Part shown: one piece after another, positions 31,310 to 38,785 of the stretch | How the letters are laid out: each line of letters opens with the position of its first letter | Position numbering within the stretch: the stretch's first letter is position 1 | DNA from: CAYUEN01 sp964443745 | Lineage (GTDB): Bacteria > Campylobacterota > Campylobacteria > Campylobacterales > QNZT01 | Assembly (NCBI GenBank): GCA_964443745.1 | Contig: CAYUEN010000012.1 | Coordinates: 1-49,220 of the forward strand | Direction of reading: 5' to 3' | DNA: 49,220 nucleotides | Made by a program: the position numbers and the translations under genes | The notes under the pieces: model-generated | The model's input: only the letters and a program-made list of their open reading frames with translations | Databases searched by the model: none | What the model was told of the DNA's origin: nothing

Positions 31310-32341
31310 ATGAAGAAAAAAATTTTTCTTTCCAGTATCGTTTTGTCGATGGCCGTCAGCGGTTTGACGGCGGGTTCATTGCAACAAAAGGCGAAAGAGG
31401 CGGGACTCAAACCGATCCCAGAATCCAGAAGCGCTCTTTTGAAAGTGATCGACAACCCCAAAAACCCGATCACGGACGAAAAGGTGGAGTTGGGTAAAAA
31501 ACTCTATTTCGACCCGAGACTCTCCAAAAGCCAATTGATCAGCTGCAACACGTGTCACAACCTCGCCACGGGAGGTATCGACGGAGTTCCGGCCGCTACC
31601 GGACACAAGTGGGCACACAACCCGCACCATCTCAATTCGCCCACCGTCTACAACGCGGTTTTCGCCAAAAGCCAATTTTGGGACGGCAGAAGCCCCGACC
31701 TGGAAGACCAGGCGCAAGGCCCCATGCAGGCGGCTCCCGAAATGGCATCGGCGAAGAGTTACGTCGAAGCGGTCGTCAATTCCATTCCCGAATACGTCAA
31801 AGCTTTCAGACACGCCTACAACAATCCGACTATGAAACCGACATTCAAGGATATCGCCGACGTGATCGGAATTTTCGAGCGCACGCTGGTAACTCCGTCA
31901 CGTTACGACGAATTTCTCAACGGCTGCGACAAAGCGCTCTCCAAAGAGGAGCAGGAGGGGTTGAAAACCTTTATCGACAAAGGATGCGCCAGTTGCCATA
32001 ACGGTTACGCACTCGGCGGAGGTATGCAACCTTTCCCCGTCGCCAAACCTTTCAAATATGCGAATGTGGGAGATTTCAAAGGGAACAAAGACGGCCTGGT
32101 CAAAGTCCCCACGCTTCGCAATATCGTGGAAACCGCACCCTACTACCACAACGGTACCGTCTGGAGCCTGAACGAAGCGATCAAGATCATGGGTGAAACG
32201 CAACTGGGTATCGAGCTAAACGACAAAGAGACCGCTTCGATCGCCGCTTTTCTCAAAGCCCTGACCGGCAAGAAACCGAACATCACCTATCCCGTTCTCC
32301 CGCCCAGAACGGACAAAACCCCCAATCCCGATCTGAATTGA
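31310..32341 (+). CDS. Di-heme cytochrome c peroxidase
   Basis: 343 aa. A signal peptide (FLSSIVLSMAVSGLTAG) is followed by two heme-c domains: Cys79-His83 (CNTCH) and Cys226-His230 (CASCH). Between them are peroxidase-family features, including GGIDGVPAATGHKW, FWDGRSPDLEDQAQGPM and TLVTPSRYDEFL. The distal heme ligand region FKYANVGDF and the closing VPTLRNIVETAPYYHNGTV are also present. It reduces hydrogen peroxide to water in the periplasm with electrons from cytochrome c. It sits between two MCE lipid systems and has its own promoter with a palindrome over its start. Confidence 0.95.
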   Translation: MKKKIFLSSIVLSMAVSGLTAGSLQQKAKEAGLKPIPESRSALLKVIDNPKNPITDEKVELGKKLYFDPRLSKSQLISCNTCHNLATGGIDGVPAATGHKWAHNPHHLNSPTVYNAVFAKSQFWDGRSPDLEDQAQGPMQAAPEMASAKSYVEAVVNSIPEYVKAFRHAYNNPTMKPTFKDIADVIGIFERTLVTPSRYDEFLNGCDKALSKEEQEGLKTFIDKGCASCHNGYALGGGMQPFPVAKPFKYANVGDFKGNKDGLVKVPTLRNIVETAPYYHNGTVWSLNEAIKIMGETQLGIELNDKETASIAAFLKALTGKKPNITYPVLPPRTDKTPNPDLN

Positions 32342-32347
32342 TACCCC

Positions 32348-32381
32348 TTTCCGCCGTCTGTCTTTTGGCAAACGGCGGAAA
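32348..32381 (+). terminator. Hairpin just after ccp, possible weak terminator
   Basis: TTTCCGCCGT (32348-32357) and ACGGCGGAAA (32372-32381) form a perfect 10-bp stem with a 14-base loop, starting six bases after the ccp stop. No T-tract follows, so intrinsic termination would be weak; it may instead protect the mRNA 3' end. Confidence 0.4.
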
Positions 32382-32387
32382 AACCGC

Positions 32388-32393
32388 TATAAT
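32388..32393 (+). promoter_or_regulatory. -10 box of the pqi operon
   Basis: A perfect TATAAT, preceded by GC and followed by ATCCTCC and an A-run, 23 bases before GTG 32417. The same GC-TATAAT-N-TCTCC-AAAA layout occurs at ccp. Confidence 0.6.
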
Positions 32394-32416
32394 ATCCTCC
32401 AAAAAAGGGGATGATA

Positions 32417-33040
32417 GTGAAAGATATCGATCTCGATCAGCTCATCATCTGCGAGAAATGCGATACGCTCCATCGAAAAATACCCCTATCGAACAGGCAG
32501 ACCGCCTACTGTACCAGATGCCACAGCCCTCTGTACAAAAACCACCCCCACCTGATCGCCTACACCCTCTCCGTGGCCCTGACGACACTGATCTTTTTCG
32601 TGATGGCAAACCTCTTCCCGATCGTAACCGTCGATATCAAGGGTATGGTCTCCTCGATCACGCTCCCGTCGGTCATTCTCTCGCTTTTCCAACAACACTT
32701 CTTCCTCGTCGGCCTTCTGGTCAGTTTCGTCATCTTCCTCTTTCCGTTGAGCATTCTGCTTTCTTTGATCACGGCGTTGACGCTGATGCTCACCCGTAGA
32801 GGCGCCGACGCCGTCAGAGCGCTGCTGCTGTACATCTCCCACGTGAACCGATGGAACATGATGGAGATCTTTTTCATCAGCGTACTCGTCGCCCTGATCA
32901 AACTGATCGGCTACGGAGAGATCTATTTCGGCGTCTCCTTCTGGGCGCTGCTGCTTTTCGTGGCGAGCGATCTTTTTTTGACGAAGGATCTGCATATCCG
33001 CTCCCTCTGGGAGAGGTGGCAGAAAATCTACGATGTCTAA
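32417..33040 (+). CDS. pqiA: PqiA-domain membrane protein, first half
   Basis: 207 aa from GTG 32417. AAGGGG at 32405-32410 has ideal spacing for it, whereas ATG 32411 touches that SD. An N-terminal zinc ribbon (ICEKC and CTRC) is followed by four transmembrane helices with PqiA features (VMANLFPIVTVDIKG, SILLSLITAL, ISHVNRWNMMEIFFI). E. coli PqiA contains two such units in one chain. Here they are separate genes overlapping by eight bases. PqiA is the inner-membrane part of the Pqi MCE system, proposed to feed lipids to PqiB. Confidence 0.88.
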   Translation: MKDIDLDQLIICEKCDTLHRKIPLSNRQTAYCTRCHSPLYKNHPHLIAYTLSVALTTLIFFVMANLFPIVTVDIKGMVSSITLPSVILSLFQQHFFLVGLLVSFVIFLFPLSILLSLITALTLMLTRRGADAVRALLLYISHVNRWNMMEIFFISVLVALIKLIGYGEIYFGVSFWALLLFVASDLFLTKDLHIRSLWERWQKIYDV

Positions 33041-33647
33041 AAGATACCTTCGTTGTCCGTGGTGCGAAGCGGTCAATCTCCACCACCCCTACGAAGAGAT
33101 TCGTTGCAGACGGTGCGGCAGCCGCATCCACGAATCGCTACGTATCGCTTTCCAAAGATCCCTGGCCTACCTAATCACCGCGATGATCCTCTATATTCCC
33201 GCCAATACGATGCCGATGCTGATCACCGAACAGTTCGGCCATCCCCAATCCAGCACGATCCTCGGCGGAGTCGTCACGCTCTGGGAACACGGCTCATGGC
33301 CGATCGCCCTGATCATCTTTTTCGCTTCGATCTTTATACCGCTCTTAAAATTTATTTTGTTACTCTATCTTCTGCTGGGTTCCAGATGGTATCTGTATTC
33401 GAAAGAAGAGGACAAACAGCGTCTCTTCTTCTTCACCGAAATCATCGGTCCCTGGTCGATGATCGACGTCTTCGTCGTGGCGATACTGGCGGCGCTCGTT
33501 CAGATGCACAACGTTCAGATCATTCCGGGCGCCGCCGCGACGGCATTCGCGCTGATGGTCTTTTTTACCCTGCTGGCGGCCCAGTCGTTCGATACGCGAC
33601 TGATCTGGCAAAACGAGGAGGAAGCAGATGGCGCAGACGATTCCTGA
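33033..33647 (+). CDS. pqiA: PqiA-domain membrane protein, second half
   Basis: 204 aa, second PqiA unit. The zinc-ribbon Cys pairs CPWC and CRRC occur near residues 8 and 25. Four helices follow with the conserved YIPANTMPMLITEQFG, GGVVTLWEHGSWPIAL, FIPLLKFI and GPWSMIDVFVVAILAALVQM. It starts inside the first pqiA gene and overlaps pqiB by 20 bases, so translation of all three is tightly coupled. Both units are probably needed to rebuild the two-domain PqiA membrane core. Confidence 0.88.
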   Translation: MSKRYLRCPWCEAVNLHHPYEEIRCRRCGSRIHESLRIAFQRSLAYLITAMILYIPANTMPMLITEQFGHPQSSTILGGVVTLWEHGSWPIALIIFFASIFIPLLKFILLLYLLLGSRWYLYSKEEDKQRLFFFTEIIGPWSMIDVFVVAILAALVQMHNVQIIPGAAATAFALMVFFTLLAAQSFDTRLIWQNEEEADGADDS

Positions 33648-35265
33648 AGTGAAAACGACTCCGCTCAAAAAGAGATGGATCATCTCTATCTGGCTGATTC
33701 CGCTCATGGCGCTGGTCGTATCGGGTTGGTTCGCATGGCAATACTTCTCCGGACTCGGCCCCGAAATCACGATCCACTTCAAATCCAGCGGCGGACTGGT
33801 AGCCAACCAGAGTCAAATCCGCTTTCGAGACGTTCCCATCGGCATCGTCAAGAAGATTTCTCTCGAAAGTGCCGGCGAGGGAGTCGTCGTCACCGCCAGA
33901 ATGAACAAGGACGCAGCCCCCTATCTCAATGACACGAGCCGCTTCTGGATCGTCAAGGCCCGAATAGACACCAGCGGCGTGCAGGGGCTGGACACCCTGA
34001 TTTCGGGCACCTATATCGAACTCTACGCCCAACCCGACGAAGAGCATCCCAAGCTGGAATTCGACGGACTCGACGCTCCCTACATTCCCGCCACGCTCAA
34101 GGGCAGACACTATCGTCTGCGTGCCGACAGCGCTTTCGACCTCAGCGTGGGTTCGCTCGTCTACTACCGCAATATCAAAGTGGGAAAGATCGAAAAGATG
34201 GGACTCTCCGAAGACGGCGACCATGTGGAGTTCGAAATTTTCGTCGAAGACCCTTACACCAAACTCATCAACGCCTACACGCAGTTTTGGGACATCAGCG
34301 ATTTTTCGATCGATATGAACAAAGCGAGAGTCCATGTCGATATCGCTTCCCTCCGCCAGATCGCCTACGGCGGTATCGCGTTCAGCAGTTCCAGCCAGAA
34401 GATTCTGGAGGCGAACCTCTCTCCCGATTATGTCTTCCCCCTCTACGCGAACGAAGCGGAGGCGAAACAGACGCAAATCGGTTACGGCCGCAACGAAGAG
34501 CGCATCTACCAGATGCATTTTCCGAAGACACCGGGCAAACTCAGTGTCGGCGCACCGATCGAGTTTTCGGGCTTTCAAGTGGGGCGCGTACTCAAGATCG
34601 AATCCGACTACGACAGCCGAAACGACAGCGTCAGAGCCACGGTCATCGCCAAGATACAGACTTCCGCCTTCTTCGATCACCACCATCCCGAAACCAACGG
34701 CACCCAAAACCTGAAAAAAGCGGTCCGAAACGGATTGCGCGCGAAACTTACGCCGACCAACGCCCTGCTGAACGACATCCTCTATATCGATCTGATTTTC
34801 GACCGCAACGCCTCCGAAGCTTCGATCGTCGAACGAAAACCCTATCCCATCTTCCCGACCGTTTCCGCCGACAAAAACAATATGATGGACAACATCTCCG
34901 AACTTGTGGAAAAAGTAGGCCATCTCATCGACGGACTCGACGCCATCGTTGGCGATGCCCGCAAACCGTTGAAATCCTCCCTTCTGGAGCTGGAACACAT
35001 TTTGAAAAGGGTGGATCGGGCACTTGGCGAATCCGGAAACAAAAAAGCGATAGAAAACCTACCCGAAACGCTCGAGGAGACGATGAGAGAGTTCAAAGAG
35101 ACACTGAAAACCTTGAACGATACCGCACAAACCTACAGTGGAGATTCGAAATTCGCACATGAACTCGAAAAAACACTGAAAATGTTGATCCAGACATCCG
35201 AATCGATGCAACGGGTACTGGACAAAGTGGAAAGCAAGCCCAACGCTTTGATTTTTGGAGATTGA
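33628..35265 (+). CDS. pqiB: PqiB-like protein with several MCE domains
   Basis: 545 aa. A single N-terminal anchor (WIISIWLIPLMALVVSGWFA) is followed by three MCE domains, beginning near residues 45 (ITIHFKSSGGLVANQSQIRF), 160 (YRLRADSAFDLSVGSLVYYR) and 285 (MHFPKTPGKLSVGAPIEFSG). A long helical tail covers about 420-545. PqiB hexamers stack into a syringe-like tunnel that spans the periplasm. The SD GAGGAGG precedes ATG 33628 within pqiA. The gene is followed by its lipoprotein after one base. Confidence 0.93.
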   Translation: MAQTIPEVKTTPLKKRWIISIWLIPLMALVVSGWFAWQYFSGLGPEITIHFKSSGGLVANQSQIRFRDVPIGIVKKISLESAGEGVVVTARMNKDAAPYLNDTSRFWIVKARIDTSGVQGLDTLISGTYIELYAQPDEEHPKLEFDGLDAPYIPATLKGRHYRLRADSAFDLSVGSLVYYRNIKVGKIEKMGLSEDGDHVEFEIFVEDPYTKLINAYTQFWDISDFSIDMNKARVHVDIASLRQIAYGGIAFSSSSQKILEANLSPDYVFPLYANEAEAKQTQIGYGRNEERIYQMHFPKTPGKLSVGAPIEFSGFQVGRVLKIESDYDSRNDSVRATVIAKIQTSAFFDHHHPETNGTQNLKKAVRNGLRAKLTPTNALLNDILYIDLIFDRNASEASIVERKPYPIFPTVSADKNNMMDNISELVEKVGHLIDGLDAIVGDARKPLKSSLLELEHILKRVDRALGESGNKKAIENLPETLEETMREFKETLKTLNDTAQTYSGDSKFAHELEKTLKMLIQTSESMQRVLDKVESKPNALIFGD

Positions 35266-35266
35266 G

Positions 35267-35890
35267 ATGAAATATATTTTATTCATTGGTATGTTGCTGA
35301 TTCTGGGAGGATGCAGCAGCCATAGAGTGAGCGGATATCTGCTTTGGGATACGGACGGTCGCACACCCTCTGTGGGAACCATCTCCGAAGCTCTCGGCGT
35401 CGAAAAAGTCCAACTACCCGAATATCTGAAACAAAACCACATCGTCTATGAAAATAAGAACGGACAGTTGATAGAATACACCGACGCCAAATGGGCCGTA
35501 CATCTACCGGAAAGTTTGACCGATCGCCTGATCGCCTCTTTGCAACAGGCCCTCCGAACACCGCAGATCTATCTCTATCCTTGGCAAACCCACCAGAAGC
35601 TGCCGCTGTTGCTGAAACTCACGATAAGCCGATTCATCGCCGGCCCCAGCTATCTCGTACTGCATGCACACTGGCAACTCTACGATACCCGTACCAAAGA
35701 AACGAAAAGTTTTCTCTATCGTACACGCCTTCCGATGCCCGAAAAATTCAAAGCCACCGATATCGTCGAGACGATGAACCGCGCCTATCGCGAACTCGAA
35801 AAGGAGATCGCACTATCGATTCTCAGCTACATTCGCGAGAAAAAAATCGAAAAAAGTGTTATATTAAAAAGAAAGTCTAATTTTAAATAG
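35267..35890 (+). CDS. pqiC: PqiC-like lipoprotein
   Basis: 207 aa from ATG 35267 (GGAG upstream). Signal peptide with lipobox ILGGC (Cys16). The body fits the PqiC family: GTISEALGVEKVQLPEYLKQ, IVYENKNGQLIEYTDAKWAV (the typical Y-x-D-x-W-A element) and a late helical segment. PqiC binds the outer-membrane end of the PqiB tunnel. It is the last gene of the pqi operon. A highly basic C-terminal tail (KRKSNFK) is unusual but not disruptive. Confidence 0.88.
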   Translation: MKYILFIGMLLILGGCSSHRVSGYLLWDTDGRTPSVGTISEALGVEKVQLPEYLKQNHIVYENKNGQLIEYTDAKWAVHLPESLTDRLIASLQQALRTPQIYLYPWQTHQKLPLLLKLTISRFIAGPSYLVLHAHWQLYDTRTKETKSFLYRTRLPMPEKFKATDIVETMNRAYRELEKEIALSILSYIREKKIEKSVILKRKSNFK

Positions 35891-35892
35891 AG

Positions 35893-35898
35893 TATGAT
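35893..35898 (+). promoter_or_regulatory. Candidate -10 box of the PKD lipoprotein gene
   Basis: TATGAT, 31 bases before ATG 35930, just after the pqiC stop. A 22-base A/T segment that also occurs at 27740-27761 begins within it. Confidence 0.4.
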
Positions 35899-35918
35899 AT
35901 TTAAAATATTTAATTTTT
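35897..35918. repeat. 22-bp AT-rich repeat, copy 2
   Basis: Identical over 22 bases to the reverse complement of 27740-27761. It lies between the -10 and the SD of the PKD lipoprotein gene, so it would be part of the leader. Confidence 0.45.
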
Positions 35919-35929
35919 AAAGGTAAGTC

Positions 35930-36976
35930 ATGAAAATATTGAGTAAAATCTCTCTTGTTTCCATAGCTGCTGCACTCTCTTTTCTGACTGGATGCGATTC
36001 CGACTGCTGTATGAAGGTCCTCCATCCTCCCGTCGCGAAGATTCTAGGCATCCCCAGCGGAACGTTGGATGGAACCACTCTGGACGTTCAAGGCAACGGC
36101 AGTACGGACAGCGACGGCAACGTCGTCTCCTATCTGTGGAAGATCGACGGAGAGAGCGTCTCCCAGGAGCCCAACCCGACACTCACTTTCGACAGTGCCG
36201 GAGAACACGAAGTGTGTCTGACCGTCACCGACAACGACGGAAAATCGGATACCACCTGCCAGAAAGTGATCGTACCCGAACCGCAGGGCCCCACTTCCGT
36301 CATCACGGGGCTGGAGGGAAAAACACTCAAAACGGATTGCCCCATTCGCATATCCGGCACGAGCAGCTACACCGGGGATTGCCAGATTACCGAATTTGCC
36401 TGGACCCGGGATGCACAAACGACACCGTTTGCCACCGGTTCGGTCATTTCCCTCTCTTTCAATACGACTGGTTCGCATCGTATCTGCCTGACCACTCGCT
36501 GCGACAACGGTCTCTCCGATACCAAATGCGAAAACGTCACCGTCCACCCCCACACACCTCCCACGCCGATTCTGACGGTACACAAACACAGCGACACCAC
36601 CGATTTGACCAATCATAACGGCGACGATACGACCATCCTCGTCAAAATGGTCGAAGACAGCTTCGTTACCGGAACCGGTTATCAGTTTAAAAAGGGAGAC
36701 TACTACGACTTCAACTGCTCTTTGAGCCATGACGACTGCAACGATACAAACGTCACTTGTAGCTGGCTGGCAAAAAGTTACCGCAGTGACGGCAGCGCAT
36801 ATATCAACAACTGCTTCACCACGGCACAAGGGCATTCCGGCGCTACATCGGAAAACGGTAAAGTCGCGACCACCGTTATTTGCAGTGGAGCCGCCTATTT
36901 CGATCTGAATCTGACCGTCACCGACCGATTCGGCAATTCCAGTTCCATTCTACAGCGTTTTAATACTACAGACTGA
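35930..36976 (+). CDS. Cys-rich lipoprotein with PKD-type repeats
   Basis: 348 aa. Signal peptide with lipobox FLTGC (Cys22). Two PKD/Ig-like modules are visible. The first, about residues 35-115, contains GNGSTDSDGNVVSYLWKIDG and EVCLTVTDNDGKSDTTCQ. The second, about 120-205, contains ITEFAWTRD and HRICLTTRCDNGLSDTKC. A third, more divergent module follows, ending in LTVTDRFGNSSS. Fifteen Cys residues suggest disulfide bonds or metal binding in the periplasm or at the surface. PKD domains mediate protein or polysaccharide contacts. No enzyme domain is seen. AAGG provides a weak SD. It follows the pqi operon but has its own -10 candidate. Confidence 0.75.
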   Translation: MKILSKISLVSIAAALSFLTGCDSDCCMKVLHPPVAKILGIPSGTLDGTTLDVQGNGSTDSDGNVVSYLWKIDGESVSQEPNPTLTFDSAGEHEVCLTVTDNDGKSDTTCQKVIVPEPQGPTSVITGLEGKTLKTDCPIRISGTSSYTGDCQITEFAWTRDAQTTPFATGSVISLSFNTTGSHRICLTTRCDNGLSDTKCENVTVHPHTPPTPILTVHKHSDTTDLTNHNGDDTTILVKMVEDSFVTGTGYQFKKGDYYDFNCSLSHDDCNDTNVTCSWLAKSYRSDGSAYINNCFTTAQGHSGATSENGKVATTVICSGAAYFDLNLTVTDRFGNSSSILQRFNTTD

Positions 36977-36990
36977 CCATTTCAAAAACT

Positions 36991-37030
36991 CCTCCGATCT
37001 GTCGATATTACCATTATCAACGATCGGAGG
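36991..37030 (+). promoter_or_regulatory. Leader hairpin sequestering the SD of the gene at 37037
   Basis: CCTCCGATC (36991-36999) pairs perfectly with GATCGGAGG (37022-37030), and the inner GTCGATA/TATCAAC pair extends the stem with one mismatch. The right arm contains the SD GGAGG six bases before GTG 37037. No T-run follows, so a regulatory leader is likelier than a terminator. Confidence 0.6.
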
Positions 37031-37036
37031 CTCTTC

Positions 37037-37867
37037 GTGAAATACCATACGGCAGAAAAAGAGAAGATATTCGAGAGACTTTTTTCACATCTTGTCCATA
37101 CTATAGACAAACTTCCCAAACCTATCGTCATCGTTCTTGAAATAAGCCACTTCTCTCTCCCACTTACGGCAGAAAACAGACGCTGGGCGATGGAAAATAT
37201 GGATTTTGCCGAAAAAATCGCCGCCTCTCTAATTCGGTCCTTCAAAAAAGAGGTACGGATCATCCCGGTGATTTTGGTCAACAATCTCGAAAAAAAGATA
37301 CCTGAAGAGAGGATGGGCTTCATCGAAGCGCTCACGAAGCAAAACCACTACATCAAAGCCGACTCACTCCGTATACTCTCGGAACGCAACCTCAAAAACC
37401 GTGCCTATAAAATGTTGAAAAAAAATGAAAAAGTCGCGAAAAGTTTTGTGCATATAGATGGCAAGGCGTATCTGAGAGAAGATGAATACTGTCATGATCT
37501 GGCCGCGGGATTCGTTTCGGAAAATGGAGATATCATTCCTCGGTGCGGATTGATTCTCACCAGCTTTTTCGACAGTGTGGCCACTTTCGTACGACAAAGA
37601 TTGCATCACCAAAACAGGCCCCAGGCGATCCTGCTGAGCTTCAGCGAACACTTTCATGAATACCAGCGTATCAAACTGGGTATCGATATCTATACCAAAA
37701 CACACGACGATATCGATTTTCATCCGATGATCCTGCATTGGTCTCCCTCGGAAGGAAGTGTTCTGCTTTCACACCGTTTTTGCAATACACAGAAGTGGAT
37801 CGAAGAGGATTTTGCCTCCAAAACAGCTCCACTTTCCACAAAATCCCTGGAAACTACCCCTTCTTGA
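37037..37867 (+). CDS. Protein of unknown function with a structured leader
   Basis: 276 aa, GTG start set by GGAGG at 37026-37030. No signal peptide or clear transmembrane helix, so probably cytoplasmic. Hydrophobic strands such as PIVIVLEI and VRIIPVILVNNL alternate with charged helices, suggesting an alpha/beta fold. Two His-rich spots (HHQNRPQ, FSEHFHEYQ) and a segment FHPMILHWSPSEGS are notable. I do not recognise a family. A strong hairpin encloses its ribosome-binding site. It is followed after 66 bases by another unrecognised gene. Confidence 0.65.
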   Translation: MKYHTAEKEKIFERLFSHLVHTIDKLPKPIVIVLEISHFSLPLTAENRRWAMENMDFAEKIAASLIRSFKKEVRIIPVILVNNLEKKIPEERMGFIEALTKQNHYIKADSLRILSERNLKNRAYKMLKKNEKVAKSFVHIDGKAYLREDEYCHDLAAGFVSENGDIIPRCGLILTSFFDSVATFVRQRLHHQNRPQAILLSFSEHFHEYQRIKLGIDIYTKTHDDIDFHPMILHWSPSEGSVLLSHRFCNTQKWIEEDFASKTAPLSTKSLETTPS

Positions 37868-37902
37868 AACTTCAAAAATTTTGATTGTTTGCAATTTTTT
37901 TG

Positions 37903-37908
37903 TATGAT
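37903..37908 (+). promoter_or_regulatory. Promoter (-35 at 37881, -10 at 37903)
   Basis: TTGATT (37881-37886) and TATGAT (37903-37908) with a 16-base spacer that includes a T-run. It is one of the few places here with a recognisable -35. It drives the gene at 37934. Confidence 0.5.
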
Positions 37909-37933
37909 AACCATCATTTGCGAGGGAGACAAG

Positions 37934-38434
37934 ATGGAACAAACCTCTATCCAAAAACTACTCGAAATTGTACCCCCCTATCCCGGAATCAGGATTTTCC
38001 ATATCAGTGACCGCGAAACGCTTCTATCCCGCACGATTTTCGATTTTTGCGAAGAGAGAGATTACGAATACGATCTGATGGCGATGGATTCGGCTTTCCA
38101 AAATCGGCTGGAGAAGGAAGGGATCGAAGCAGAAACGTTCGATTGGAAAAAGCACCGCTACAACAAACACGCCAAACTCTACGACTATGTTTTCGTTTCG
38201 ATCGACCCTTCGAAAATCGCCGATTGGCCGCTCTTTTTGAAAAAAATCTACATGATTATGAAAAACAGCGCGAAACTCCTTCTTTTCCTACCCCCAAAGG
38301 AGTCTACAGAGCGATTCGAAGCGCTTTTGGAAGCCGGCAATTTCGTCGCGATCAACCCGATCGACCTCTTTAGCGACTACCGGCTCCTGAGTGCGCAGAA
38401 GATGCATGGTTGGGGAATCTACGACTTCAAGTAG
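37934..38434 (+). CDS. Conserved-looking cytoplasmic protein, possible degenerate Rossmann fold
   Basis: 166 aa from ATG 37934 with GAGGGAGA upstream. An in-frame ATG at 37889 precedes the promoter's -10 and is rejected. The pattern of a strand (IRIFHISD), helices, then YDYVFVSIDP and SAKLLLFLPP resembles a class I SAM-methyltransferase fold. However, there is no glycine-rich motif I, so I do not call it a methyltransferase. It ends by overlapping the convergent 62-aa gene by eight bases. Function unknown. Confidence 0.6.
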   Translation: MEQTSIQKLLEIVPPYPGIRIFHISDRETLLSRTIFDFCEERDYEYDLMAMDSAFQNRLEKEGIEAETFDWKKHRYNKHAKLYDYVFVSIDPSKIADWPLFLKKIYMIMKNSAKLLLFLPPKESTERFEALLEAGNFVAINPIDLFSDYRLLSAQKMHGWGIYDFK

Positions 38435-38615
38435 CGCTCTCCTCTTTTACCTTTTCGTGATATCGTTCCAGATCCTCCTGTGTCAAAGAGAGTTTGATGC
38501 AGAGGACACCATATTTCATGATCTCATACTCCTGTGGATTTTCCACTTTGATTTTTTTGATATCCGCCACCTCTTTGTGCATCGCATTTGCGATTTCTTC
38601 ATCACTTACCTGCAT
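38427..38615 (-). CDS. Small acidic/helical protein of unknown function
   Basis: 62 aa with a good SD (AAGGAG) and a TACAAT -10 candidate at 38642-38647, which support it as a real gene. It starts MQVSDEEIANAMHKEVADI and continues with ENPQEYEIMKYGVLCIKLSL. The composition is helical and charged with no signal or membrane segment. It overlaps the stop of the convergent upstream gene by eight bases. No family recognised; function unknown. Confidence 0.6.
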   Translation of the reverse strand: MQVSDEEIANAMHKEVADIKKIKVENPQEYEIMKYGVLCIKLSLTQEDLERYHEKVKEESAT

Positions 38616-38641
38616 TCATCACTCCTTATGTAAACAAGCAT

Positions 38642-38647
38642 ATTGTA
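38642..38647 (-). promoter_or_regulatory. Candidate -10 box of the 62-aa gene
   Basis: TACAAT reads leftward 27 bases before ATG 38615. The rest of the 170-base gap up to 38785 contains only AT-rich sequence and a short ATTTCG/CGAAAT palindrome (38688-38700). Confidence 0.4.
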
Positions 38648-38785
38648 GTAAAAGAGGGATAAAAAGGGATAGTTTAAAATTTTTTAGGATTTCGTCGAAA
38701 TGAGAGTATAAGCGAAGAGAAGTTTTTCTTCTGAAAAATCCGTTTTCTACTCCGATCGGTTAAGCACAAAAAGTAGTTTTTCCGA

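Noticed and set aside
32411..32530. CxxCH sequence (CTRCH) in the first PqiA unit as a heme-c site
   Set aside because: It is the second Cys pair of a cytoplasmic zinc ribbon (ICEKC...CTRC) in a protein without a signal peptide for the N-terminus.
37934..38434. Calling the 166-aa protein a SAM methyltransferase
   Set aside because: The strand/helix order is suggestive, but the glycine-rich SAM-binding motif is missing.
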